NCBI GenBank assembly: GCA_019118445.1
Contig: DWYY01000121.1
Coordinates: 1 to 64,000, forward strand
From: Candidatus Eisenbergiella merdipullorum
GTDB taxonomy: Bacteria > Bacillota > Clostridia > Lachnospirales > Lachnospiraceae
DNA: 64,000 nucleotides
Direction: 5' to 3'
Shown: positions 25,804-34,335 of the stretch, in pieces
How the letters are laid out: every line of letters starts with the position of its first letter
How positions within the stretch are numbered: the stretch's first letter is position 1
Notes under the pieces: generated by a model
Seen by the model: the letters and a program-made list of their open reading frames with translations, nothing else
Databases searched by the model: none
What the model was told of the DNA's origin: nothing
Translations under genes and position numbers: made by a program

Positions 25804-27006
25804 ATGACGAAATTTTTGGAAAAGGAAAGGGAGCTGCCTGTGTTATATGACGGCTATGACATTGCGGTCGTAGGGGGAGGGATCGCAGGTGTCTCAGCAG
25901 CATTGGCCGCTGCACGGGCGGGAAAGCGAGTCCTTCTTTTGGAACGGATGTTCGCTCTTGGCGGCCTTGGAACACTGGGGCTTGTGACGATCTATCTTCC
26001 CCTCTGTGACGGAATGGGCCATCAGGTCAGCTATGGGATTACGGAAGAGCTGCTTCGTTTGTCCATTTCTCATGGATGGGAAAGGGATTATCCGGATACC
26101 TGGCTGCAGCCTGGAAAAGAGCATGGAGCTCAGAGGTTTCAGGTGCGGTATAACGCACAGGTATTTGCAGTCTTGCTGGAGCAGCTGCTGCAAAAGGAAG
26201 GCGTGGATCTGCTGTATGGTACAGCGGTCTGCGGAACCATCCGTCAGGGAAACAAGGTTACGGCTCTGATCGTGGAAAACAAGGATGGACGTTCGGCGAT
26301 TCCTGTTCAGGGAGTAGTGGATGCAAGTGGAGATGCGGATATTTTTGCTCTTTCAGGGGTAGAAACTGCACTGTATAAGCGGGGAAATAAGATGGCCGCA
26401 TGGTATTATGAGACATTGAATGGCCGTAATCAACTGTGCATGGTAGGCGCATCGGATGTCCTGCCGGAGGATGGAGACAGTCAGGAACCGGAACAGATAG
26501 GCACGGGGAGAATCTCCGGTATTGACAGCAGGGAAACGACAGAATGGCTGTTAAGGAGTCATTCGATAAGCCTGGAGAGATTCCTTGTAAAGGGCGATGT
26601 TTCCGAGACCCATAGTCTTAGTGTACTCCCGACCATCCCTCAGCTCAGGATGACGAGACGGATGAAAGGACGTTATACCCTGGATGAAGGAGAGGATCAT
26701 GCCCGGTTTGAGGACAGCGTCGGAATGGTGGGAGACTGGAGAAAACGGGGACCGGTCTTTGAGATCCCCATGGGAACGTTATGCTCCGAGGAACTTGTAA
26801 ATGTTACTGCGGCTGGACGTTGTATCTCGGTAACGGATGCCATGTGGGATATCACCCGTGTGATCCCGGCGGCGGCAGTTACCGGTCAGGCGGCTGGGGT
26901 AATGCTGGCGATATCCTCTGATACTGCTAAGCTTTCGGCGTCCGCTGTGCAGCAGGAGCTGCGAAGGCAGGGAGTCAGACTGCATTTGGATGAAATAGAT
27001 AACTAA
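25804..27006 (+). CDS. FAD-dependent oxidoreductase
   Basis: The N-terminus has a Rossmann dinucleotide motif (DIAVVGGGIAGVSAALAAARAGK, of which GGGIAGVSAA is the core) followed by LLLERMFALGGLGTLG, as in the FAD_oxidored (PF12831-type) family; VDASGDADIFALSG and the C-terminal AAAVTGQAAG fit FAD binding. The 400-residue enzyme has no signal peptide. AAGGAGG lies 13 bases before ATG 25804; an earlier ATG (25744) lies at the predicted start of the transcript. It is monocistronic between the ABC relic and an araC gene. The substrate cannot be told. Confidence 0.8.
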   Translation: MTKFLEKERELPVLYDGYDIAVVGGGIAGVSAALAAARAGKRVLLLERMFALGGLGTLGLVTIYLPLCDGMGHQVSYGITEELLRLSISHGWERDYPDTWLQPGKEHGAQRFQVRYNAQVFAVLLEQLLQKEGVDLLYGTAVCGTIRQGNKVTALIVENKDGRSAIPVQGVVDASGDADIFALSGVETALYKRGNKMAAWYYETLNGRNQLCMVGASDVLPEDGDSQEPEQIGTGRISGIDSRETTEWLLRSHSISLERFLVKGDVSETHSLSVLPTIPQLRMTRRMKGRYTLDEGEDHARFEDSVGMVGDWRKRGPVFEIPMGTLCSEELVNVTAAGRCISVTDAMWDITRVIPAAAVTGQAAGVMLAISSDTAKLSASAVQQELRRQGVRLHLDEIDN

Positions 27007-27046
27007 TGTCAATATCTCAGATAAAATATAGAATTTATATTAGGAT

Positions 27047-27106
27047 ATAATATCGCCTCCGATATCGTATAGAAAGCGATGTCGGAGGCGATATTCGGTA
27101 AGCGTC
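27047..27106. terminator. Long stem-loop between convergent genes
   Basis: AATATCGCCTCCGATATCG pairs with CGATGTCGGAGGCGATATT over 19 bases with one G-T pair and a 9-base loop. No long T-run follows on either strand. It lies between the FAD oxidoreductase gene and the convergent araC gene, so it may act as a bidirectional terminator or 3' stabiliser. Edges are approximate. Confidence 0.6.
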
Positions 27107-27145
27107 TGTTGATATCTTACAGCTTCCGCTTGTCATTTCTTTCTT

Positions 27146-28018
27146 TCAATATAGCAGCGTTTCTTCCCCTTTCCGATATTCCCTGGGAGTGATCTGAAAA
27201 TAGTGTTTGAAGGCCCTGTTAAAGGTCGCTGTGTTGTTAAAACCGCACTGGAATGCAACATCCAGTACACTGAGTTTGGGAGATGCTTTTAAAAGATAAA
27301 GAGCTTTATTAAGGCGCTTTTCAGTTACATAATCCCAAATAGATCTTCCCATTTGCTTGTGAAAGAGGGCAGAAAGATAACTAGGGCTGATATTAGCAGC
27401 TTCTGCAATTTCTTCCAGAAAGATTTTCCCGGAAAAATGTGTTTGAATATAATCGATAGCCTGAATGAGATATTGATGCGTAGCAGTGGCTGTAGGTAAA
27501 GATGCATTATAATGATACTCGCGTATTAGTAAAACTAAAATTTCAGTAAGTCGTGCTACGATAATACTTTGATAGGCGGGTTTTCTTTGCATCAGCTCAT
27601 TCTTTATATCCAACAATAGGGATTGTATAAGTTTATTTTGATCGTTAGAGGCAGGTATACGGTTTTCAAATGAAATATTATGGTGAAAAAAGAAATCCGG
27701 TCCTTGTTGAAGCAAAAAATCGCATTTGTCACTAAGAATGCGAGGCTCAAAATGAAGATTAATCAGAATTGTGGGTTCATTGATACAGGTAATCTTATGA
27801 ATTTCATTACAGGAAAATACAAAGATGTCACCGGCAGAAAAGAAATAGGTTTTTGTGTCAGTAGTATACTCGCCGCTTCCAGATTCAAAGTATCCGATTT
27901 CAAAAAAAGAATGTTGATGCCGGATAAACGGACGTTTTCCCTGTATAGGATATAGGGAAAACATATGGAGCATGCTGTCGTCAATGTCATTGCCGCTGTA
28001 AATGTCAAAAAGTTCCAT
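27146..28018 (-). CDS. AraC-family regulator (copy 1 of a duplicated pair)
   Basis: The 290-residue protein has an N-terminal cupin sensor (PFIRHQHSFFEIGYFESGSG) and a C-terminal AraC DNA-binding domain (ISPSYLSALFHKQMGRS, LDVAFQCGFNNTATFNRAFK). It is divergent from a GH13 gene and very similar to the regulator at 33289-34161, with a 101-bp stretch at the 3' end identical in both. The minus-strand promoter is TTGTAT-N18-TATAAT (28076-28047). AAAGGGGG precedes the ATG. It likely activates the adjoining sugar operon. Confidence 0.88.
   Translation of the reverse strand: MELFDIYSGNDIDDSMLHMFSLYPIQGKRPFIRHQHSFFEIGYFESGSGEYTTDTKTYFFSAGDIFVFSCNEIHKITCINEPTILINLHFEPRILSDKCDFLLQQGPDFFFHHNISFENRIPASNDQNKLIQSLLLDIKNELMQRKPAYQSIIVARLTEILVLLIREYHYNASLPTATATHQYLIQAIDYIQTHFSGKIFLEEIAEAANISPSYLSALFHKQMGRSIWDYVTEKRLNKALYLLKASPKLSVLDVAFQCGFNNTATFNRAFKHYFQITPREYRKGEETLLY
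27150..27250. repeat. 101-bp perfect repeat in araC copy 1
   Basis: These 101 bases are identical to 33293-33393 in the same orientation, whereas the flanking gene sequence of the two araC copies is clearly diverged. They encode the second helix-turn-helix and C-terminus. Confidence 0.9.
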
Positions 28019-28087
28019 GGTAAGAGCCCCCTTTATACATGCTATGATTATATCATAAGATTTGTTGCAAATACAATAGAATTGTAG

Positions 28088-28131
28088 TAGAAAATAGACA
28101 CAGGAACCAATATACTATAAACATGCCGGCA
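28088..28131 (+). promoter_or_regulatory. Shared promoter/operator region before the GH13 gene
   Basis: This region contains TATACT (28111-28116) without a good -35 and, 13 bases after the start of TATACT, the palindrome TGCCGGCA (28124-28131). The same elements in the same spacing precede the GH10 gene at 34222-34273. A weak -35 with conserved upstream ACAGG and AGAAAAT words suits activation by the neighbouring AraC protein. Confidence 0.6.
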
Positions 28132-28222
28132 GAAAAGTTAATAAAATCAACAAAAAAGGGAGTGAAACCGGAGAATAAATTGGCAAAAGGATTGCCGTTT
28201 ATTCAGCAGAAGGGAGAAAAGT

Positions 28223-29572
28223 ATGGAGGAGTTTAAAAAGAAAGCGCCAAGTATTTATCAGCTTAGTCTTCGCGCTTTTACACCGGAAGGAACATTGCAG
28301 GCTGCGGCAGGTCTGCTGCCTCATCTCGCAGAATTGGGAACGAAATATGTGGAGCTTCTGCCAGTCGTGCAGGCGGATGAAGGGGAAGATAGAAAATCCT
28401 GGAGTAAACGCCAGATTGCATCTGAAACAGACAATCCGAAGAATAATTATCGGATCAAAGATTATTTTGCAATTGATGAAGAGTACGGGACAGATGAGGA
28501 TCTGAAAGATTTTGTGACGATAGCCCATAGCCTGCAGATGGGGGTCATGCTTGACCTGGTGTATTTCCATTGTGGTCCCAATGCGGTATTCTTGAAGGAT
28601 CATCCTGATTTCGTGAAGCAGAACAGTGACGGTTCCTTTTTGACTGGCGAATGGAATTTCCCCATATTGAATTTTGATAATCCTGAGTTACGGGAATACC
28701 TGTGGTCAAATATGCTCTATTTTGTGGAAAAATTTGATATAGACGGCTATCGTTGCGATGTGGGTGACAGAGTTCCCCTGGATTTCTGGCGAGAAGGCGT
28801 AGAACGGATTAAGAGGATCAAGCCAGATTTCTTCATGTTAAATGAGGGTGGAGACCCGGAATACCTTTCTGTCTTTGATGCGAATTATTGGTTACATATT
28901 CCTTCAAGTGAAACACCAGCAGGTGTTGAATATGTAATTGAGGGAAAGAACAGTGCTGATAAGTTCTGCGAATATTGGGAAAAATGCCGCAGAGTGTTAT
29001 CAACACAGGGACGTATGTCGTTTATGATCGAGAATCACGATATTGCATCAGATACAGGTGCAGAACGCCGTGAAAAAAAGTTTGGAACTGCCGGCATGGA
29101 GGCTTTCCTGGCACTGGGCTTTACATTGGATGGAATACCGTTCGTGTTCAACGGGTGCGAGGTTGCGGATGATCTGGAGCATAATATGTTTGCCAATCGG
29201 TTTCATGGTCGGGAGACCGGCATTAACTGGGCTAATCTTCTGAGAGAAAAGGGGAAGCGGAGATTGAAACTGATGCAGACCCTGTATATGCTGAGAAATA
29301 AGTATGCTGCTATATCCTCAAAAGAATTGATATGGGCGGAGCATACGGCGGAGAAGAACGTTGTGGCTTTTTACAGATCGGATGAACGTGATTCTTTTTT
29401 TGTAATGGTCAATCTGACTGATCAGCAGGTAACATTTGAGGTGAAAAATATTCCACATAATCTGCATTTGATAAAGGATATTGTAGTCTCCAACACGGTA
29501 TATTCTTTTGAAAAATCGGAGATGAAGGTTTCAATGCTGGAATTTGGTTACTTTATTGGACAATATTTATAA
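28223..29572 (+). CDS. Alpha-amylase family (GH13) glycosidase, cytoplasmic
   Basis: The 449-residue protein is a GH13 TIM-barrel enzyme acting on alpha-glucosidic bonds. The catalytic triad is visible: nucleophile D179 in DGYRCDVGD, acid/base E208 in FFMLNEGGD, and transition-state D273 in IENHDIA. No signal peptide is present, so it cleaves imported oligosaccharides or sucrose/trehalose-like sugars. AGAAGGGAG lies before the ATG. It is followed after 13 bases by the binding-protein gene of an ABC importer; that linkage suggests it acts on the importer's cargo. Confidence 0.9.
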   Translation: MEEFKKKAPSIYQLSLRAFTPEGTLQAAAGLLPHLAELGTKYVELLPVVQADEGEDRKSWSKRQIASETDNPKNNYRIKDYFAIDEEYGTDEDLKDFVTIAHSLQMGVMLDLVYFHCGPNAVFLKDHPDFVKQNSDGSFLTGEWNFPILNFDNPELREYLWSNMLYFVEKFDIDGYRCDVGDRVPLDFWREGVERIKRIKPDFFMLNEGGDPEYLSVFDANYWLHIPSSETPAGVEYVIEGKNSADKFCEYWEKCRRVLSTQGRMSFMIENHDIASDTGAERREKKFGTAGMEAFLALGFTLDGIPFVFNGCEVADDLEHNMFANRFHGRETGINWANLLREKGKRRLKLMQTLYMLRNKYAAISSKELIWAEHTAEKNVVAFYRSDERDSFFVMVNLTDQQVTFEVKNIPHNLHLIKDIVVSNTVYSFEKSEMKVSMLEFGYFIGQYL

Positions 29573-29585
29573 GGAGGGTACAGGT

Positions 29586-31340
29586 ATGAAGAGAAGTGTT
29601 TCAAGAGCGTTGGCAGTTGTCCTTGGGGGAATTATGCTTTTTAGCGGATGCGGACAATCGGCCGGAAATAAAGTGACACAATCACAAACAGATAGCACAG
29701 TGGTACAGGAAGAGAGCCAGACGCAGACTGCCAATGTGGCAGAACAGGATAATGTCCCTGTCAATGAAGAGGGGGAGCCGGATTCCCTTGGAACATATCG
29801 GGAACCCATAACTTTGAAGATTGCGCAGTCAGTGAATCCCAGCGATACATTTCCAGAAGGCCAGTCGGCAGAGGACAATGCCTTTTTCGACTGGTATAGG
29901 GATAATCTGAATGTCAATGTGGAAATATTATGGCAGGCAGGTTCCGGAAGTGATTATAGTGAAAAGCTGAATCTGGCGATTGCCAGTGGAGATCTTCCGG
30001 ATATTTTCTCTGCCAGTCTGGCACAAGTGCGTATGTTATCGCAGGCGGATATGATAGAAGATTTAACACCTTATTATGAAGAATTCGTAAATGAGGTGAT
30101 CAGGGACAGAATTGACAATACCAATGGACAGGCAATGAACATGGTTACATTTGACGGGAAAATGATGGCAATGCCGAATGTGCAACCGGGAATGGACAGT
30201 TACAGCCTGTTATGGATCCGTCAGGATTGGTTGGATGAGCTGGGCCTGGAAGCTCCTAAAACGATAGAAGAGATTAGAACTGTTGCAAAAGCCTTTGTAG
30301 ATAACAAAATGGGAGGAGAGGGAACAATTGGACTGTTAAGTCCTACGAGTGGCAATGCGTTGTACAGCAACTTTATTAATTCCGGAATAACGACCGGAGG
30401 ACTGGATGGCATTTTCCAGGCAAATAGAGCGTACCCGGGATATTGGCTGAAAGATGAAAACGGAGAGGTTATATATGGTTCTCTGACGGAAGAAACCAGA
30501 TCTACCCTACAGGTTCTTTCGGAAATGTATAAGGAAGGGACTCTTGATCCCGAACTTGGAACTAGAAAAGATGCGGATGAAGCATGGAAATCAGGGAAAG
30601 TCGGTATGATGTTTGCAGCATGGTGGCTTGGATACAATGTTGCAGATGCAGTTGCGGCAGATCCGAATGCGGAATGGATTGCCTATCCTTATCCGTTGAC
30701 CGACGACGGAAAATGGGCGCCTCATATGCAGTCTGTATCCAACAGTTTTTATGTGGTTCGGAAAGGCTATGAGCACCCGGAAGTGCTTATCCTGATTCAG
30801 AACTGGCTGTATGGAACCAATCTATCTGCAGAATTTGATCAATATGGAATTAATCCCGGTTATATTCCCGGAAGGCTGGTTATTGGAGTGAATAAACCGG
30901 AAGTAAGTGATAACGAATTGATCCGGGAATATCTGGAAACGGGTGAAATACCAGAATATAATGAGTTGGAACATTCCAGAGGACTGATTGATATGGAAAG
31001 TGCGAAGGAAATTAAAAAGGAGCCCTATGATGATATGGGGATAGAAACCTGGAATGTAAGCAGCGAAGGAAATTTTGGACGAATCTATTCCATCTTGATT
31101 GGAGGCGGAGCAATCGATCAGGGATATGATATTGGCTGTGAGGAAGTATACAGCGAATTCTACGGTGAGACAGAGAACATACAGAAGAAGTGGTCTGTAC
31201 TTCAAAAGGCAGAGGACGAGACCTTCTTAAAAATTATACTTGGAACAGAACCGATTGAATCGTTTGATACATTTGTGGAAGACTGGTACGCACAGGGTGG
31301 GACGGAAATTATACAGGAAGTATCTGAAATGGTGAAATAA
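29586..31340 (+). CDS. Extracellular solute-binding lipoprotein of an oligosaccharide ABC importer
   Basis: This 584-residue binding protein has a lipoprotein signal (KRSVSRALAVVLGGIMLF, lipobox FSGC with Cys22), then a low-complexity Gln/Thr/Glu linker and a family 1-type sugar-binding fold as in LplA-like proteins. AAGGAGGG precedes the ATG at 29586; the frame opens slightly earlier inside the GH13 gene. Two matching permeases follow. No ATPase gene is present, so the importer probably uses a shared MsmX-type ATPase encoded elsewhere. Confidence 0.9.
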   Translation: MKRSVSRALAVVLGGIMLFSGCGQSAGNKVTQSQTDSTVVQEESQTQTANVAEQDNVPVNEEGEPDSLGTYREPITLKIAQSVNPSDTFPEGQSAEDNAFFDWYRDNLNVNVEILWQAGSGSDYSEKLNLAIASGDLPDIFSASLAQVRMLSQADMIEDLTPYYEEFVNEVIRDRIDNTNGQAMNMVTFDGKMMAMPNVQPGMDSYSLLWIRQDWLDELGLEAPKTIEEIRTVAKAFVDNKMGGEGTIGLLSPTSGNALYSNFINSGITTGGLDGIFQANRAYPGYWLKDENGEVIYGSLTEETRSTLQVLSEMYKEGTLDPELGTRKDADEAWKSGKVGMMFAAWWLGYNVADAVAADPNAEWIAYPYPLTDDGKWAPHMQSVSNSFYVVRKGYEHPEVLILIQNWLYGTNLSAEFDQYGINPGYIPGRLVIGVNKPEVSDNELIREYLETGEIPEYNELEHSRGLIDMESAKEIKKEPYDDMGIETWNVSSEGNFGRIYSILIGGGAIDQGYDIGCEEVYSEFYGETENIQKKWSVLQKAEDETFLKIILGTEPIESFDTFVEDWYAQGGTEIIQEVSEMVK

Positions 31341-31357
31341 ATGATTTACGAGTAGTG

Positions 31358-31387
31358 GCGTTTGGGCGAGTTTTTTCGCCCAAACGC
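31358..31387 (+). other. Intercistronic stem-loop between binding-protein and permease genes
   Basis: GCGTTTGGGCGA pairs perfectly with TCGCCCAAACGC around a GTTTTT loop, with no T-run after it. Such hairpins after a binding-protein gene commonly protect the upstream part of the message, giving more binding protein than permease; that role is inferred here. Confidence 0.7.
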
Positions 31388-31412
31388 TAAAAAATGAAAA
31401 GGAAGGTGTATA

Positions 31413-32303
31413 ATGAAAGTAAAAGGGAAAGTAGTACATTACTGGCTTATGGTGGTGCCGGCAATGATATGGCTGATATTATTTAATATTGTTCCTATAG
31501 GCGGGATCGTCATGGCGTTTGAAGATTACAATCCAGGACTTGGTTTGTTTCGTTCGCCCTGGGTCGGCCTGGAAAATTTTTCGTACATGCTTCGGTTGAA
31601 TGATGTCAGAACTATTCTAATGAATACGTTCATCATTGCTTTCCTGAAAATTATTGGAAATATGATTGTTCCCATAGTTTTTGCATTACTTTTAAACGAA
31701 GTAAAAAACAAAATATATAAACGAACAATGCAGACAATTGTTTATTTGCCGCATTTTCTCTCCTGGGTAGCGCTTGCGGGTATGTTAATGGAAATTTTTG
31801 CAAGAAGCGGACCGGTAAATTCCGTATTGGCGGTTTTTGGGATAGGGAATATTCCTTTTTTTCAGGACAGCGGTATATTTCGGGTCTTGCTCATAGGGAG
31901 CGATGTGTGGAAAGAATTTGGTTTTAAAGCTGTGGTATATTTGGCGGCGTTGACAGGAATCAGTTCTGAGCTTTATGAAGCCGCTGCTATTGATGGGGCA
32001 GGCAAATGGAAGCAAATGCTTTATATCACGTTGCCGTGTATTAAGGGGACTATTGTTTTGATGATGGTACTTTCTCTCGGAAATATCTTAAATGCTGGAT
32101 TTGATCAAATTTATAATATGTATAATCCAGCAGTATATTCTACGGCAGACGTAATTGATACTTGGGTATATCGTGCCGGACTGGTTGATCTTCAATTCTC
32201 GTTGGCATCTGCTGTAGGACTGTTAAAATCGGTGGTAGGTTTTACTACAATTTCAATTTCTTATCTGATTGCATACAAAGTAGCTCATTATAAAATATTT
32301 TAG
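31413..32303 (+). CDS. ABC sugar permease, LplB type
   Basis: The 296-residue protein is a carbohydrate uptake permease with about six hydrophobic helices. It has the cytoplasmic EAA loop ELYEAAAIDGAGKWKQMLYITLP, of which EAAAIDGAGKWKQ is the diagnostic part. It is the first of two permeases following the binding lipoprotein and lies 13 bases before the second. AAGGAAGGTG precedes the start. DNA is markedly AT-rich relative to the flanks. Confidence 0.93.
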   Translation: MKVKGKVVHYWLMVVPAMIWLILFNIVPIGGIVMAFEDYNPGLGLFRSPWVGLENFSYMLRLNDVRTILMNTFIIAFLKIIGNMIVPIVFALLLNEVKNKIYKRTMQTIVYLPHFLSWVALAGMLMEIFARSGPVNSVLAVFGIGNIPFFQDSGIFRVLLIGSDVWKEFGFKAVVYLAALTGISSELYEAAAIDGAGKWKQMLYITLPCIKGTIVLMMVLSLGNILNAGFDQIYNMYNPAVYSTADVIDTWVYRAGLVDLQFSLASAVGLLKSVVGFTTISISYLIAYKVAHYKIF

Positions 32304-32316
32304 GCGGAGAATATAT

Positions 32317-33201
32317 ATGATAGAAAGAAAAACGATCGGTTCCAGAATATGCTATGGACTTATTTTGGTTATCATTTTGATATTGGCAGTGTCCTGCTTG
32401 ATTCCATTAATCTATACGCTCGCTCTTTCTCTCAGCGATAAGTCAGCGGTCGCGGCTGGACAAGTAGGTTTGCTGCCGGTGGGATTTACATTGGTGAATT
32501 ATCAGGAAATCATGAGAGACAGCCAGTTTTTCATATCCTTTTTGATTTCAGTAGAAAGAGTAGTTCTGGCTACAGTAATATCGCTTACAGTGTTAATCAT
32601 GGCTGCATATCCGTTGGCAAAATCAGCAAGAGAATTCCCGGCGAGAAATGTGATTTTATGGATTTGTCTGTTCTGCATGATGTTTTCAGGGGGGCTGATT
32701 CCCTGGTATATCACAATGAAAGCATATGGATTGACAAACAATGTTTTGGGATTGGCGATATGCGGAGGGCTTCCTATTTACAATATGATTCTTGTTTTGA
32801 ATTTTTTTCAGTCCATCCCCAAACAATTGGAAGAGGCAGCGATTGTAGATGGGGCTGGTCCCTGGAGAATATTGATTCAGATCATCGTTCCTGTATCTAA
32901 GCCAATTATAGCGACAATAGCTTTATTTACGATTGTGGGTCAATGGAATGAATTCTTTCAGGGATACGTATTATCTACAACGATGGATCATTATCCATTA
33001 CAGTCATATATTAAGCAGATGGTAGTACAAATAGATTATAGCACTATGACTGAGGATCAGTATGCGAACCTTGCAAATTTATCCAATACCGCTTTAAGCT
33101 CTGCCAAAATTTTTGTATCCATGATTCCGATTTTGTTGATTTATCCCTTTTTGCAAAAGTATTTTATATCAGGGATAATGCTCGGAAGCGTGAAAGAGTA
33201 G
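32317..33201 (+). CDS. ABC sugar permease, LplC/YtcP type
   Basis: This is the partner permease of the importer (294 residues, six hydrophobic helices), with the EAA loop EEAAIVDGAGPWRILIQIIVP (EEAAIVDGAGPWR is diagnostic). The C-terminus YFISGIMLGSVKE is typical of the MalG-like subunit. AGGCGGAG precedes the start. It ends the operon; the next gene is convergent. Confidence 0.93.
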   Translation: MIERKTIGSRICYGLILVIILILAVSCLIPLIYTLALSLSDKSAVAAGQVGLLPVGFTLVNYQEIMRDSQFFISFLISVERVVLATVISLTVLIMAAYPLAKSAREFPARNVILWICLFCMMFSGGLIPWYITMKAYGLTNNVLGLAICGGLPIYNMILVLNFFQSIPKQLEEAAIVDGAGPWRILIQIIVPVSKPIIATIALFTIVGQWNEFFQGYVLSTTMDHYPLQSYIKQMVVQIDYSTMTEDQYANLANLSNTALSSAKIFVSMIPILLIYPFLQKYFISGIMLGSVKE

Positions 33202-33288
33202 GAAAATTACAGCATCCATTCCAAAAGGACTTTGCGGAAAATAAAGTGATTGTGCCAATTTGGCGAGTTGCTTTGCAGCGATTTTTCT

Positions 33289-34161
33289 TCAGTATAGCAG
33301 CGTTTCTTCCCCTTTCCGATATTCCCTGGGAGTGATCTGAAAATAGTGTTTGAAGGCCCTGTTAAAGGTCGCTGTGTTGTTAAAACCGCACTGAAGAGCG
33401 ATATCAAGCACGCTGAGCTTGGGTGATGCTTTTAAAAGGTAAAGAGCCCGGTTGACGCGCATTTCAGTCACATAGTCCCAGATTGACCTGCCCATGCATT
33501 TATGGAATATTCCGGAAAGATAGGTGGGGCTGATATTGGCCGCCCCTGCAATTTCCTCCAGGGATATTTTTTCGGAAAAATGAGCCTGTATGTAATCAAT
33601 GGCCTGAAGGATGTACTGATGGGCGGCGGTGGATGCGGGCCGGGGATCATTATAGCAAAATTCCCGTATTAACAGGACCAGGATTTCGATCAGCCGTGCC
33701 GTGATGAGGCTCTGGTATGCCGGTCTTTTCTGGAGCAGTTCTTTTTTTACATCGAAAAACAGAGAAAGAAGCTGTGCCTTGGGTTCATCCGCAGCGGAAA
33801 GCCGGTTCTCAAAAGAAGCATTGTGGCGGAAAAAAAAGTCAGGTCCCAGCTGAGTCAGAAACCCACCCTTATCATTCAGGATGCGGGGCTCAAAGTGAAG
33901 ATTGATCAGAGCGGTCGGCTCGTTGACGAGGGTGATTTTATGAACTTCATTACAGGAAAATACGAAAACATCACCAGCGCGGAAGGAATATGTCCTGGCA
34001 TCAGTGGTGTATTCTCCGCTCCCTGATTCAAAATATCCGATTTCAAAAGCGGAGTGATGATGACGGATAAATGGACGTTTTCCCTGTACCGGATACAGGG
34101 AAAACATATGGAGCGTACTGCCGTTGCTGTCATTTCCGCTGCAAAGGTCAAAAAGTTCCAT
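33289..34161 (-). CDS. AraC-family regulator (copy 2 of a duplicated pair)
   Basis: The 290-residue protein matches copy 1 (27146-28018) along its whole length: PFIRHHHSAFEIGYFESGSG in the sensor and identical last 30-odd residues (FNNTATFNRAFKHYFQITPR). It is divergent from the GH10 gene. The minus-strand promoter TTTACT-N17-TATGAT (34219-34191) and GAGGAGG before the ATG are clear. The paralogues probably respond to related saccharides. Its DNA is more GC-rich than copy 1. Confidence 0.88.
   Translation of the reverse strand: MELFDLCSGNDSNGSTLHMFSLYPVQGKRPFIRHHHSAFEIGYFESGSGEYTTDARTYSFRAGDVFVFSCNEVHKITLVNEPTALINLHFEPRILNDKGGFLTQLGPDFFFRHNASFENRLSAADEPKAQLLSLFFDVKKELLQKRPAYQSLITARLIEILVLLIREFCYNDPRPASTAAHQYILQAIDYIQAHFSEKISLEEIAGAANISPTYLSGIFHKCMGRSIWDYVTEMRVNRALYLLKASPKLSVLDIALQCGFNNTATFNRAFKHYFQITPREYRKGEETLLY
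33293..33393. repeat. 101-bp perfect repeat in araC copy 2
   Basis: Identical to 27150-27250; see that entry. The identity ends abruptly at both sides, which suggests gene conversion or a recent recombination between the two araC copies. Confidence 0.9.
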
Positions 34162-34221
34162 GGATAGCGCCTCCTCATTTTACCTATTGTATCATAATAT
34201 TTCTTGCAAAAACAGTAAAAT

Positions 34222-34273
34222 ATTAGAAGAAAATCACAGGCAGGGGAAATATACTGTAATTGTGCCGGCAGAG
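34222..34273 (+). promoter_or_regulatory. Shared promoter/operator region before the GH10 gene
   Basis: TATACT (34250-34255) and the palindrome TGCCGGCA (34263-34270) are spaced exactly as in 28088-28131, with similar upstream AGAAAAT and ACAGG words. No canonical -35 is seen. It is a likely AraC-activated promoter. Confidence 0.6.
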
Positions 34274-34335
34274 GAAAATAGACAGTAAAAAGAAGGAGAG
34301 ACCGAGGCAGTGCTTTAACAGGTCGGGAGGTTGTT

